DNA of 64,000 nt from positions 68,527,965 through 68,591,964 of the forward strand of contig OW386293.2 in assembly GCA_936432065.2 (NCBI GenBank). The letters are read 5' to 3'. A program made the position numbers and the translations under genes. The notes beneath the pieces were generated by a model. The model did no database searches and had not been told where the DNA came from. It saw nothing but the letters and a program-made list of their open reading frames with translations. This DNA comes from Rutpela maculata (taxonomy: Eukaryota; Arthropoda; Insecta; Coleoptera; Cerambycidae). Below are positions 1-9,914 of this stretch, piece by piece; position 1 is the first letter of the stretch, and each line of letters opens with the position of its first letter.

Positions 1-331
1 CTCAAATAGCCCAGGAGCGCTTCATCTTGAGCGAGATTTGAACTTTTCGGTCAGCCAGTATTTTCTCCTTATGACACCTTCCTCCTCTCACCCTGATAAT
101 GGTTATAGCAACTGCTCTGATAGACCATCCTCTTCAATTTTAGAGAGAATTAGAATTTTTTCATGTTCAGTTAATTTTGGAATTTCGAAAATATGACACT
201 GACACTGACAAATAAATAAAGAATGATTTAATATAGCGAAAAACAGGTGTACGGGATTTTATTGCACAGAAGTGTACCTATTTAATTCATTCCATAGACG
301 TGCGAATTTGGGGGGGGGTGGGGGCTGAAAG

Positions 332-866
332 TGGGGTCAATTTTCAGACGAATCATCTTAGGGACTTTTTTATAAAAAACTATTACCACATACAGCATCT
401 CTTAAAACCCCATTGTGCCAAATTTTGTTGAAATAACAACATATATTTAAGAAAGAACTGAATAATTATTTAAACAACAAATAATGACAGAGGAAACTAC
501 AAAGCCTTAAGCTTTCATTACTGTCAAGTTAAAAATTTTGTTTATGGTGATTAGATTTGAAACAAGTAAACTGGAAAGGGCCCGTGTAAAACGACAGAAC
601 TTTTTGGCGAGTACCATGATATTTTTAATTATTACTTCAAATTTGTAGCAAGAAATGTAAAATAACTTTGTTTCTAACTTCACTTCGAACCGAGTTAAAG
701 GCCATTAATCCTTGATAAAACGTCATATTTGCCTGTTTATTACTCTAAAACCACTCGAGATATTTTAACAAAATTTGGCACGAAGGGGTTTTAAAGGATG
801 ACCTATAAAATGGTGGCAATATTTTTCTTATAAAACAATCCCTAATTTACCTGAAAATTGCCCCAA
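332..866. repeat. Foldback (inverted-repeat) element
   Basis: A left arm around 332-450 (TGGGGTCAATTTTCAG ... AAAACCCCATTGTGCC) reappears inverted around 745-866 (CTGAAAATTGCCCCA). The arms are diverged and carry small indels, so the element is old. No reading frame lies in the centre. It is probably a non-autonomous DNA transposon; I could not define a target-site duplication. Confidence 0.6.
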
Positions 867-870
867 ATTT

Positions 871-3200
871 AAAATAAATTGATTTACTAATAAATGAACT
901 ATGAATGTGTAACCGTGGAAATTGGAACACAGTGTATATAAAGGAAAGAGAACAATGTTTGTTTGTTATTTTTCTGCCCTGTGAATCGTTTCAGGTACTT
1001 CTTGATGAGCCAAGAACTTGGAATTTATGGAGAAAATTTCGAAATTTTCGAAATTCAAAATGGCGTCTCTAATATAGCGGCCATTCTATAATATACAGAA
1101 GGCAATATCCACACCAAAATGAGGCATATATTGTCAAAACAATAAAATATACATATATGCCACCACTTACTTGTTCTATTCTCTACAACTTGGTTCCTAT
1201 AGTTTTTTTCACATTTCTTACCATTTTGGCAGCATCTTCGTTTTAATGCGAGTATTGCGTTCTATATAAAAATAAATTAGGCGTCAGATTGGAGCCGCCA
1301 CTTCAAATTTTATAAGTTTTGGAATTTTTTAGGGGTGGGGAAGATACTCCTTACCTTCATGCCAAATTTAAATTACCTAGCTCATTGGCAAGTACTCAAA
1401 AAATTCACCGTACAGGTAAATATAGGTAAAAACATAGCTAAAATGTGATATAACGGCTATATCTGTTTGTTTTGACGTTTCCAGACATGCTAAGGACTTC
1501 AAACTTTGCAAGTAGAGGGACTAAACTCGAACCTTCAAGAAAAATAATTGGGAAATTGGGAAATTCAAAATGGCGACCCCAATATGGCGGCCTAAAGTTT
1601 AGTCAACTTTTTTCGGAACTCTAAACTTGGCTAGTTTAGATGGCCATTATTTGAATAGTTTAGTTTTTGTTTGATAATGACTGGATGCATGGGGGTGATA
1701 TTCATTATTTTTAGCTACCTTAACGAACCCGTGGTGCAACACAGGCATTTAACCAGTATTATATAGAATTAAACTACAAACATTGTTATTTAGAACAATA
1801 ATATAATCATTATATTTACTCAGTAATTATATATGTTCCTAAAGCAATTCTTTAATTTAATGATAAGTGTTATGTAATTTTGTTCACAATTGTTAAAAGT
1901 TAAAATATTAATCATCGAACCATGTTAAATATATAAATAAAGAGTTCCTTATTACTTTTACTGTGATAAAATAAGCACATTTAAGTTGCAAATTTTCCGT
2001 TTCTTTTTATTTTGTGCATCAATGTTCTTGAGATGGCCCTGGGGGGATTCCACTTACTTGGAAATTCCCGTGTCCCTGTGTAAACCGGGCTCCGTTTATA
2101 ACGTAAACAACTGCATTCTTAACTGAGATGGACTATAGCTCCGTACAACTACATGGTCTTAGCATACGATTTTTAATCCTTGTGTTATTCTAGTTGACTT
2201 CTCTTTACTGTATGCTATCTGAAAGTATCATGGAATGTGTCGTGATTGCCGGTTAGACGTACAGGTACACAGGTACACCAAAGCTCTCTCCCGTCAGTTT
2301 TTGGTAACATCAGCCCAACGTCTTTTACAGTTTATGACTCAAATGCATAAGGAAAAATAAAAAACCTGAATAAACTTGAAAGTTGTAAGCCATGGTTCAT
2401 CAAAGTTGGCATAATGATTTACCATCAGTAATAATCCACTGCCACTTAATTCATATCAAAGTACACCAGAGCGATATACCAAGAATGGTGAAAGTCACGA
2501 ATACAACACTCGTAATCGGGATAAAATATAAACACCGCGTCAGAGATTGACTTACACAAAATGAATCAACTTTGGAATTCAAATAGTATTAAGCAATTGC
2601 CTATTAGATAATTTAAAACAGAATTAAACTACAACTTTGACCAATGCTTACTATATTCTATCAGATTTTAATTATATGTAAACTTATGTTATATCGTTGA
2701 GTGAAAACTTATACCCTTCAATCAACGTGCATGTGACGTCACGTGCACACTGCACATGCCCTATTGTAGGTTCAAAGTATGGAAGATTGTAGATACATTT
2801 TATAGCTTTCTTATTTTGTAATGTTTTTAAAGGTTTCATAACAGAATTATTGGCTGTGGCCCAAATAGAAGTTAAATATTGTAAGTGTGAATATAAGAGG
2901 CAATAATATATATTTTTTAAATATTTTCTAGATATAAAAGTTCGTATTCTAAAAAGAATTCCAATAACAGGAGAAATTTTTTTTTCTGTAACGCATCAAT
3001 AGGATGACTCTATGGCAATTTTTCATCAATACGAAGTCCTAAAAATGTTGTTAATGGCGAATATTCAATTGTATCATTATTAAATGTAATGGATGGAACT
3101 GAATTTGGAATTTGATTTTTAGACATAAACATAAATGACGATTTTCTAAAATTAAGTGCGTTAATTTATTAATCTGCAACCAAAAGTGATATTTGCCTCA
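871..3200. other. No gene seen; diffuse repeat-derived DNA
   Basis: No credible coding frame. The block ATTCAAAATGGCG followed by a TATAGCGGCC/TATGGCGGCC stretch occurs twice (near 1053 and 1565), which points to an old repeat. The remainder is AT-rich and not recognised. Confidence 0.5.
2727..2748. repeat. 22-bp near-perfect palindrome with a CRE-like core
   Basis: The core GTGACGTCAC is a perfect palindrome containing TGACGTCA, the CREB/ATF consensus. The flanking GTGCA/GTGCAC extends the symmetry. It is isolated in AT-rich DNA with no gene beside it, so a regulatory role is only a possibility. Confidence 0.3.
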
Positions 3201-3205
3201 AGTCA

Positions 3206-3436
3206 TCTAATATATAAAAATCTCGTGTCATAGTGTTTGTTATCGAACTCCTCCGAAACGGCTTGACCGATTTTTATGAAATTTTTGGTGTATATTTGGT
3301 AGGTCTGAGAATAGGTCGTAGGCTATTTTTTATACCCCTAGGTGATAAGGGTGGCCCTATCCAGAAATTTTATTTTTATTTTTTGCACAAAAATTTATAA
3401 TTTATATGGCAAAACAACGTTTGCTGGGTCAGCTAG
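3206..3436 (+). mobile_element. Short non-autonomous Helitron
   Basis: The element begins TCTAATATATAAAAATCTCG and ends GCTGGGTCAGCTAG, inserted between an A (3205) and a T (3437). A 5'-TC start, a 3'-CTAG end and insertion at AT without target duplication are the Helitron hallmarks. A small GCTG-GGT-CAGC hairpin sits just before the CTAG. At 231 bp it encodes nothing and would depend on a Rep/helicase from elsewhere. The internal text around CTCCTCCGAAACGGCTTGAC is of the kind repeated widely in insect genomes. Confidence 0.72.
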
Positions 3437-3840
3437 TATTTAATATATTACTAGTTATTTCATCATAATCTTTTCCAAAATATAAAAGTGTTGTATCATG
3501 TGCATATAATACGAACATACTGTATATTCAACTTAGCAATAGAATTTATGTATATTATAAATAAAAATCTTTTTTGTAAAACATGTTTGTTTTATTTTTA
3601 GAATTATAAACAAAAAAATATTAAAATAGAATAAATTGTAATATTATGTACAATATATTATTCTAAAATATGTTATGATAACGTATATCTATACAATACA
3701 TTCTATTATATGTGTGAATGTAAATATTTGATATTTAATATTTATTTACATTTTTTTTACGTTTTTCTAGCCTTTTTTAGAAACTAATAGTATTTAAAAC
3801 ATCAAATATTATTTAATCATATTTCATATGTGGTATAGTA

Positions 3841-3975
3841 ACATATTATACTGAATTACTTTCAGTGTACATCTAACTTTAAAATTCCCTCAGTGTAAGA
3901 GATTGTGTTGAGTACATATTATACTGAATCACTTTCAGCGTACATCAAACTTTACAGTTCTCTCAGTGTAAGAGG
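3841..3975. repeat. Two-copy tandem repeat, about 73-bp period
   Basis: ACATATTATACTGAATTACT at 3841 recurs with few changes at 3914, and both copies run on to a CAGTGTAAGAG end. The 61-codon frame here is incidental. Confidence 0.7.
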
Positions 3976-4064
3976 ATGTCTTTCACTCATGTCAATGTCA
4001 TTAGAACCAGGCCATAAAATATCAAAGGAAATTGTCGGTTCTCTGTGGTATAAGTTATCTGCTT

Positions 4065-4133
4065 ATAGCTCGCACCATCTACTAAAGTAAATAGAAACCA
4101 TGCACTTATGAAGCCGTTATTATAATAGGAAAG
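4065..4133 (+). repeat. Dispersed repeat R1, copy 1
   Basis: The stretch from GCTCGCACCATCTAC to AGGAAAGTGCC is nearly identical to 47190-47263. It adjoins the inverted repeat at 4170 here, and a different repeat (GACCACCTATTTAATACACC) in the other copy. Confidence 0.7.
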
Positions 4134-4169
4134 TGCCGTATTAGACTAGCACGTTTTCAAAAAAGAACA

Positions 4170-4458
4170 GTGCAAGAAGCATTTCATGTAACAATTGGGA
4201 AAACAACGTTCTTAGGGTATTTCGACCCCGCTGAATACGAATCTGCCTGTTGCCAAAGCGAAATTTGGACCGGAAGTCCGGTAACCAAGATGGCGACCAA
4301 AACTCTGTTGCCCTTTATCTCCCTTTTCCGTTGGCTTAAAATAATGATCTAAACGTCTGCTTAGAGATTTTCTCGGATGCCAAACACATCGCAATGCTTA
4401 AAATTTACTTACCTTAAGTTTGGAGTGCATGGGTTCCAAGATGGCCTCCGAAACTTTC
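4170..4458 (+). repeat. Left inverted end of the element hosting the Polinton palindrome
   Basis: Begins GTGCAAGAAGCATTTCATG and ends near ATGGCCTCCGAAACTTTC. The same sequence, perhaps 85% identical by eye, lies inverted at 15766-16056. With the palindrome removed the pair would lie about 1.1 kb apart, so they look like terminal inverted repeats of a non-autonomous transposon that existed before the Polinton inserted. Both copies keep a matching 60-codon frame, but it has no recognisable domain and I take it as sequence similarity only. Confidence 0.65.
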
Positions 4459-4808
4459 TTGCTCGGAAGTAAGCAAGGAAGCAAGGAAGATAAGAAAACG
4501 AGCATTTCAGAGTTCAAACATTGTTTATTGCAAGATTACAAAGGAGATTAAACAATAATTCAAGCATTTTTAGCTTATGACAAGGTTGCAAGGAAGATAA
4601 GAAATCAACCATTTAAAGAGTTCAAACATTGTCGAGAGCGGTGGCACAACTTGGTGCAAGTCAGTCTATTCTTCTTGCACGTGCACATTGTACTCAGGCA
4701 CTGGGATGAATAATTACAGGCTAGGATATCCGTACAGGCTTTGGGGACGGTCTGAAGGGTCATAAGGTTGGGAATGTACTGATCTTGGTGAAGCCTTCAC
4801 TTTTATGA
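4459..4808. other. Interior of the host element, left of the insertion
   Basis: Noncoding. It contains a duplicated phrase (AAGGAAGATAAGAAA ... AGAGTTCAAACATTG near 4484 and 4590). Nothing else is recognised. Confidence 0.5.
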
Positions 4809-4814
4809 CTCAGG
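4809..4814. other. Target-site duplication, left (CTCAGG)
   Basis: CTCAGG lies directly outside the left terminus AGTAGTATGG and is repeated perfectly at 14982-14987. A 6-bp duplication is typical of Polinton/Maverick integration. Confidence 0.85.
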
Positions 4815-4832
4815 AGTAGTATGGGGGACACT

Positions 4833-5150
4833 GGCCTTGAAAAGTGAAAGTTAATTACGTCATTAAGTTAATGAGCTTTTAATTACCTTGCTGACCTTCA
4901 AAGGTGAAAGTTGATTAGAAAGTGAAAGTTGATTAAGTTAATTAGGTCATTAACAAGTTGATTACCTTGTTAACCTGAAAAGTGAAAGTTGATTAGGTCA
5001 TTGACTTTGGATAATGAGGTAATTAAGTCGTTAACCTAATGCGTCTGGAAAAAACCCAGCGGATATTTGGAATTCCCCCGCTGCTTTTTGGAAAGTGTAG
5101 TGATTTCACTTTAATCAACTTTCACTTTTCAAGGTTAACAAAAGGTAATT
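4833..5150. repeat. Subterminal iterated repeats, left end
   Basis: The motif AAAGTGAAAGTTGATTA and close variants occur near 4840, 4901, 4919 and 4978, and inverted near 5112. They are mixed with GGTCATTAA/TTAACC blocks. Repeats inside the terminal inverted repeat are common in Polintons and could be sites for terminal protein, polymerase or integrase; that role is inferred. Confidence 0.75.
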
Positions 5151-5320
5151 AAAATTGTGAAAGTACAGTGACATAACAAATTGGTGGATTTTTTGGGTGA
5201 TTAAAAGTCGATTAAGATCCGTTTTATTAATATCAAAACACGCAATCTTGAGCAGCTAGTATACAGTGTTCAACAAGTCTTCAAGAAAACATAGTAAATA
5301 CGTATTCAAAAGGCGCGTTC

Positions 5321-6238
5321 GTGAGTATCCAGTATTCGATAAGTTTTTCAAGAAACGTGATAAATATGTATTCAAATACCTACAGTAAGAAGAGTTATGG
5401 TGTACAGGGTGCGAGAAAAAGTAAGCCATATTTAAGATCGGCCGATTGTGATTATAGAAGAGCCCGTCCAAATCAAGAATCAACCGCACCGAGCGCTGCA
5501 GTTCTAGATGACGGATTTGACATTCCAGACTCAATGTGAAAGTTAATGGATCAAAAAATGAATTGATTGGAAAAAGACGAGGCTTATTTAGAAACATACG
5601 AGAGGAAGAGACTATTCCAGGAGAAGAGGTACCCATTAAACCGGAGTGCAAGTAAAGTGGTTTCTGTCGGTCTCGATCCATTTTTACATTTTAGCCCTTG
5701 CTTAAAAATTATTAAAAATGGCATGGATATAGGCACCAGCTTTAATATTCAGACATTTTCGGCGCTCACAAAAACCCTACCGGACATCTTAAACCATATT
5801 CAGGCACCCGCTAACAGGATAACCAAGTTTGATTTATTAGATTATACAATTGAGATAGTATCACAGGAAATGGTTAAATTCGTACCTAAGATAGGTAGTA
5901 CTTTTGAATTGTATCTAGGCTTAATATCTTTAAAGCAGCTATTTAAAATGAGTGGTTTTTTAAATAAAAGTCTACAACAGCTAGAGATTTCATCACCGTT
6001 CCAGGACATGAATAGTTTTAAAACATTTCTAAACGATATAGGGAGTGATATTATTGAAAAGAATGCCTGTGAAACTTTCGACGACGCGTTTATTTTAAAC
6101 TTTTTGGAAACAAATAACCAATATAGAAATGTTAGCTATATCTATACAGAGTTGTTATTCAACTTTAACAGTTTTATTTGTAAATCTATACGTAAGGCTA
6201 TATCACATATGTTAGAAACTAACCAGTTTTATATATAA
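5321..6238 (+). pseudogene. Unknown Polinton-borne gene, left arm, broken by two stops
   Basis: Two open stretches in the same frame, 5321-5539 (72 codons) and 5567-6238 (about 223 codons, no ATG at its start), are separated only by TGA at 5537 and TGA at 5564. They look like one former gene of roughly 300 codons. The N-terminal part is basic and polar (KKSYGVQGARKSKPYLR), the middle has a charged stretch rich in E, K and R, and the rest is mixed hydrophobic/polar and probably helical. I do not recognise the family. Its position between the element end and the ATPase, in the same direction, suggests a Polinton structural or accessory gene. Both stops are also present in the right arm, so they predate the palindrome or were spread between arms by conversion. 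The overlapping 141-codon frame on the other strand (5256-5681) is probably a shadow. Confidence 0.6.
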
Positions 6239-6392
6239 ATAATAATAATGTACATGTGAATTATGTATTTGCTAGAGAAAATAAAAAATATTTATAAAAA
6301 ATACATGTGTTTATTATAGCAAATAAGAGAAAAAAATAGTCACTCCACTGTTAAACGCTAAGGTGTGAACATATTACAGTTAAATAATAATA

Positions 6393-6725
6393 ATGGATCT
6401 ATCTTTTAAACACCCTTTTACAGCAATTATTGCTGGTCCCACATCCTGTGGAAAATCGGTTTTCACAACCAAGTTTATCGAAAATATAGAGGAAGTGTGT
6501 AGTGTTCCGTTTAAGCATATAGTGTGGTATTATGACGAGTGGCAGCCATTATATATTAAAACATCAAACATTTTATACAAGCAGGGTCTTCCCGATATGA
6601 GTGATTTTAGCGGCGAGGAAACCACTCTGATTATAATTGATGATTTAATGAGAGAGGCAGGTGGCAGCATTGTGGACATATTCACAAAAGGGAGTCATCA
6701 TTCAACAAAAATTACCCTATCATAA
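6393..6725 (+). pseudogene. Truncated Polinton packaging-type ATPase, left arm
   Basis: A 110-codon frame starting at ATG 6393 after an AT-rich leader. It starts MDLSFKHPFTAIIAGPTSCG, with a Walker A motif GPTSCGKS (residues 15-22) and a Walker B motif TLIIIDD (about 77-83). It then reads FTKGSHHSTKITLS and stops at 6723. In Polinton and adintovirus ATPases of the FtsK/HerA-A32 class this GSHH region is normally followed by a sensor segment (…TQN…) and a further C-terminal part, so about half of the domain is missing. Intact relatives are thought to drive DNA packaging into capsids. Here the nucleotide-binding core is open but the protein is unlikely to be active. No ATPase-like sequence continues in any frame just after the stop, which suggests a deletion rather than a point mutation. 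Confidence 0.78.
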
Positions 6726-6856
6726 TACGATACAGGAAAGCTTATTTTAAAAAATAAAATGTACAATAAGTTTCTTTGTTCTGTTTTTGAAAAAACTATG
6801 AATGATATTTATGCAATTTTTTTAATAAATAATAAAAATCATGGCTTTTGCAAAAA

Positions 6857-6980
6857 TAAAGAATCATAAAAAGTAAATACAAACTACCAGAATTACACCT
6901 TAATGTATTAAATAACTTTATTTCAATAAACAATACTACATCACCGAGTGTAAAAAATTTCAACAGGTCTGATTTGATAG
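6857..6980 (+). repeat. Arm repeat family P, copy a
   Basis: Core ACCTTAATGTATTAAATAAC, then TTTCAATAAAC, then a CATCACCGAGTGTAA end. Copies b (9131-9262) and c (9590-9705) lie further in, and all three are mirrored in the right arm (about 12816-12939, 10534-10665, 10091-10206). Each carries an AATAAA in the same orientation, so they could act as 3'-end signals; this is inferred. Confidence 0.65.
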
Positions 6981-7221
6981 AACACAGACAGAAATTTTTC
7001 CTCTTATTTTAAAAATCTACAGCAAGTTAAGTTACTTCACACTGGAATGTTTTTTTTAAAAAAACATGTTTTCAAGTTATTTTTGTTCTTTCTTTTTTAT
7101 CATGATACGTTTTTTCGTTTTTTTGTTTTTGAAAAACTATGAATGTGTATTTATTTTAATAATAATGCAAAAATATTAGTACTTAGATAGGTCAAGAGTT
7201 AGGAAATAAACTGTATGTGAT

Positions 7222-7765
7222 GATGAAAATAAATGCTGGAAAAAAAATTGTGTTTTAATTTTACTTATTAGAAATAGTCCTTAAACAGAATTTTTTAGAG
7301 AGATGAAGTCATTTTATTCGCAACACGAGTAAATAGTTTTTACAAATTCATTAATACCATTTTTTTACTTACTTAAAGCTAATAAAAATAATATGCATTA
7401 TTGATCACAAATTTTTGTGTTCGTTCGAAAATACATAAAAATAATTGTTTCCCGCTTTCTGTTTCGTTTCCAACAAAGTTTTGGAAAGTATTTTATGAAA
7501 ATAAAAATAAACGCAGGAAAAAAATTATTACTTAATTTTACTTATTGGAGATGGTTCTTAAACAATGTTTTTAGAGATGATGTTATTTTATTCTCAACAC
7601 AATAAGTAAATAGTTTTTACAAATCATTAATACCATTTTTACTTAAAGCTAATAAAAATAATATGCAGTATTGATCACAAATTTTTGTGTTCTTTCGGAA
7701 CGCATAAAATAATTGTTCCCCGTTTTCTGTTTCGTTTCCAACAAAGTTTTGGAACGTATTTTTTA
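7222..7765. repeat. Tandem duplication, about 270-bp period, left arm
   Basis: Two diverged copies, 7222-7492 and 7493-7765, each running from GAAAATAAA(T/C)GC(T/A)GG to CAACAAAGTTTTGGAA. The phrase TTGATCACAAATTTTTGTGT recurs at 7401 and 7671. Mirrored at about 12031-12574. Confidence 0.75.
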
Positions 7766-9130
7766 TTTTATGCCTTAGGTAGATAAATTTTTGTAAACGA
7801 GAAAATAAAAAGAAGCAAACCAGTTTTTTAAACAAGACCCTACAAACAACATATTTTTTACTTGGAAAGATTTCATTGCACTTTAACAAATTTTTGGTGT
7901 TTTATAAACCTGTTTTCGAAAAAAATACCGAGATAGGTTAAATAGCATTAAACAAAGCATTAAAAAAGAACCTATGATTTGCAGATAGACCTGTTTTTTC
8001 AATACACGTTGCTTATTCCATGCATTGTTTTTAGAGCAAAGTAAATTTTTTTTGTTTGTATCATAACTAAACAAAGTTAGAAAACATTAAATAAACGACA
8101 AAGAGCACGGTTCGAGCTTTTTTGTAATCGATTTTCATTCATTTGATTGTAAGAAAATAATAAATATATGCTAAAAATCGCAGAATTTTTCTTAATCTCA
8201 GAATCTTAAAAATATCTTTTCTTTGTTATATGTAAATTACTTGTAGTCGTGTTTTAAATAGACCTGAAGTTATAGCAATAGCAAAAACCTATCTCTGTGC
8301 AGAGACAAGATTTTTATAATACGTTAATTTACTTAAAATATGTGTATGTGTAATTTTAACAAACTGTAGCAAAACGCTGGAGAATAACAGCAGACGTAAT
8401 TCGTGATAATGACTGATTTGGGAATGTGGGCTGACACCCCTGTGATTATGTAATACTGATTGACTACTAACGATCGGGGAAAAAACTAACCGTACATTAT
8501 TTACTGGAATTTATAAGGCTGTCGGAGAGAAATTGCGTTAGCTGAAGGAACAACCTTAATTATTATTATTGGAAACATCTTTAAATATGAAGGTTATTAA
8601 ACATTTCAATAAAAGAAATAGACGTGAAATCTTATGGGCAATGTTTTTATTTTTCAACTTATTCACATATATGCTAAATACAGCTCTAGCATAACACCGA
8701 GGGACTCCGTCATAAAAAAACATCCTTCTCGGCTCTAAAGTTCTTCCGTGAGCTAACTAGTATCTCATCGACACCCACGAGCTTATTTAGGTCGCCTTTG
8801 ATATTTACACAATATTTAAAAACAGTTAATATGAGAAAAATAAAAATTACTTAAGTATTCATCATCATGTACACCGAGATGATTATATTTTAAGAAAAAA
8901 ATAATATTTTCTGTTATTGCTGTAATAGTGACGGCTCTATTTAAAAACAAATATCTATTTCGCGTACGAATGGTACGTGTTTAAATTAAGAAATATTAAG
9001 TTCTAGTTCTTTCTTTTTTATTTTGAAAAAACTGAGTTAAATTTACGCACTGTGGAAATTAAAGAATTATAAAAATTTAAAAAAGAGATGCGAAACAGCA
9101 CTTATTACACGGAGTACCTGTCCATTTAGG

Positions 9131-9882
9131 AGAAATTAAAGAGTCATAAAAAAGTAAAAATAATGAAAAAACAAAACTGACAGAATTACACCTTAATGTA
9201 TTAAACATCTTAATTTCAATAAACACTGCTACATCACCGAGTGTAAGAAATTATTTTTTCAAGTTTTATGAGGCTCCCGTTTTTAGAAAAAGTTTGCGTA
9301 AGTGTATTAAGTTTCTCAAACCCCAAACATTACAGAGAGAATAAGATTTTATTGTTTAGATCCAGACTAGTTTTTTTTAGATCATCTTTGATATTTACAT
9401 AATTTAAAAAATAAAACTATGATTTCACTCACACATTCAAAATGAATAAAATTTCAAGTCTCAAATTTCTGCAAAAAATATTACATAAATATATTTCATA
9501 CCTTTTTTATTTAGGTCATCTAAACATGATTTTGTGTTATTTTCCAAGAAAAAAATATTACATAAATGTATTTCATACCTTTTTAAAACAAACTACTAGA
9601 ACTGATGTACCTTAATGTATTAAATAGCTTAATTTCAATAAACATTACCACACAACTGGTTGTAAAAAAATAATTTCTTCACTCGGTCTGATTGATCTCA
9701 ACAAAAAAATAGTTAATGGTTTTCTATAAAAATAACAGCAAACTGTTGGGACAATTTGTTGTTTTTTAGATCCAGACTAATTTATTTAGGCCATCTTTGA
9801 TGTTTACTTAATTTTTAAAACAGTTAATGTGAAAAAAAAATAAAAGCTATGAATTAAAATGAAAAAAATTCTTCACTCATTC
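9131..9882 (+). repeat. Diverged tandem block with family P copies b and c
   Basis: Two tandem units with a spacing of about 410-450 bp. Each contains a family P copy, then a CCAGACTA...TTTAG phrase, then CATCTTTGATRTTTAC (near 9381 and 9790), then a CTATGA(A)TT phrase. A partial relative of the last block lies near 8786-8822. The palindrome centre falls within the second unit. Confidence 0.6.
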
Positions 9883-9914
9883 TCCAAAATTTGAGACTTT
9901 AGAGTTTTTCATTT
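9883..9914. other. 32-bp loop at the centre of symmetry
   Basis: The unpaired centre contains AAATTTGAGACTT. The same phrase precedes the matching sequence in an arm repeat at about 10327 (AAATTTGAGACTTGAAATTT), so the loop is a continuation of right-arm sequence rather than foreign DNA. Confidence 0.7.

Larger units (their letters stand above)
4815..9882 (+). repeat. Left arm of the palindrome
   Basis: 5,068 bp, mirrored at 9915-14981; coordinates pair to a sum of about 19796-19797. By eye I find roughly a dozen differences between arms, for example at right-arm positions near 10559, 11363, 12843, 12981, 13952 and 14248. Identity is therefore near 99.7%. Confidence 0.92.
6726..9882. other. 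Noncoding inner half of the left arm
   Basis: About 3.2 kb of AT-rich DNA with no credible protein gene. Small frames at 7417-7605, 7617-7889 and 7883-8074 are low-complexity. The last includes a hydrophobic run (IIGSFLMLCLMLF), but nothing argues for expression. The stretch is built largely of internal repeats listed separately. The same holds for 9915-13071 in the right arm. Confidence 0.6.

Noticed and set aside
5256..5681. 141-codon minus-strand frame in the left arm (and mirror at 14116-14541)
   Set aside because: It overlaps the unknown Polinton frame on the opposite strand and has no domain; most likely a shadow, though which strand is coding is judged from the direction of the ATPase.
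7617..8074. Two overlapping minus-strand frames with a hydrophobic segment
   Set aside because: Low-complexity AT-rich sequence; conservation between arms is explained by the palindrome alone.
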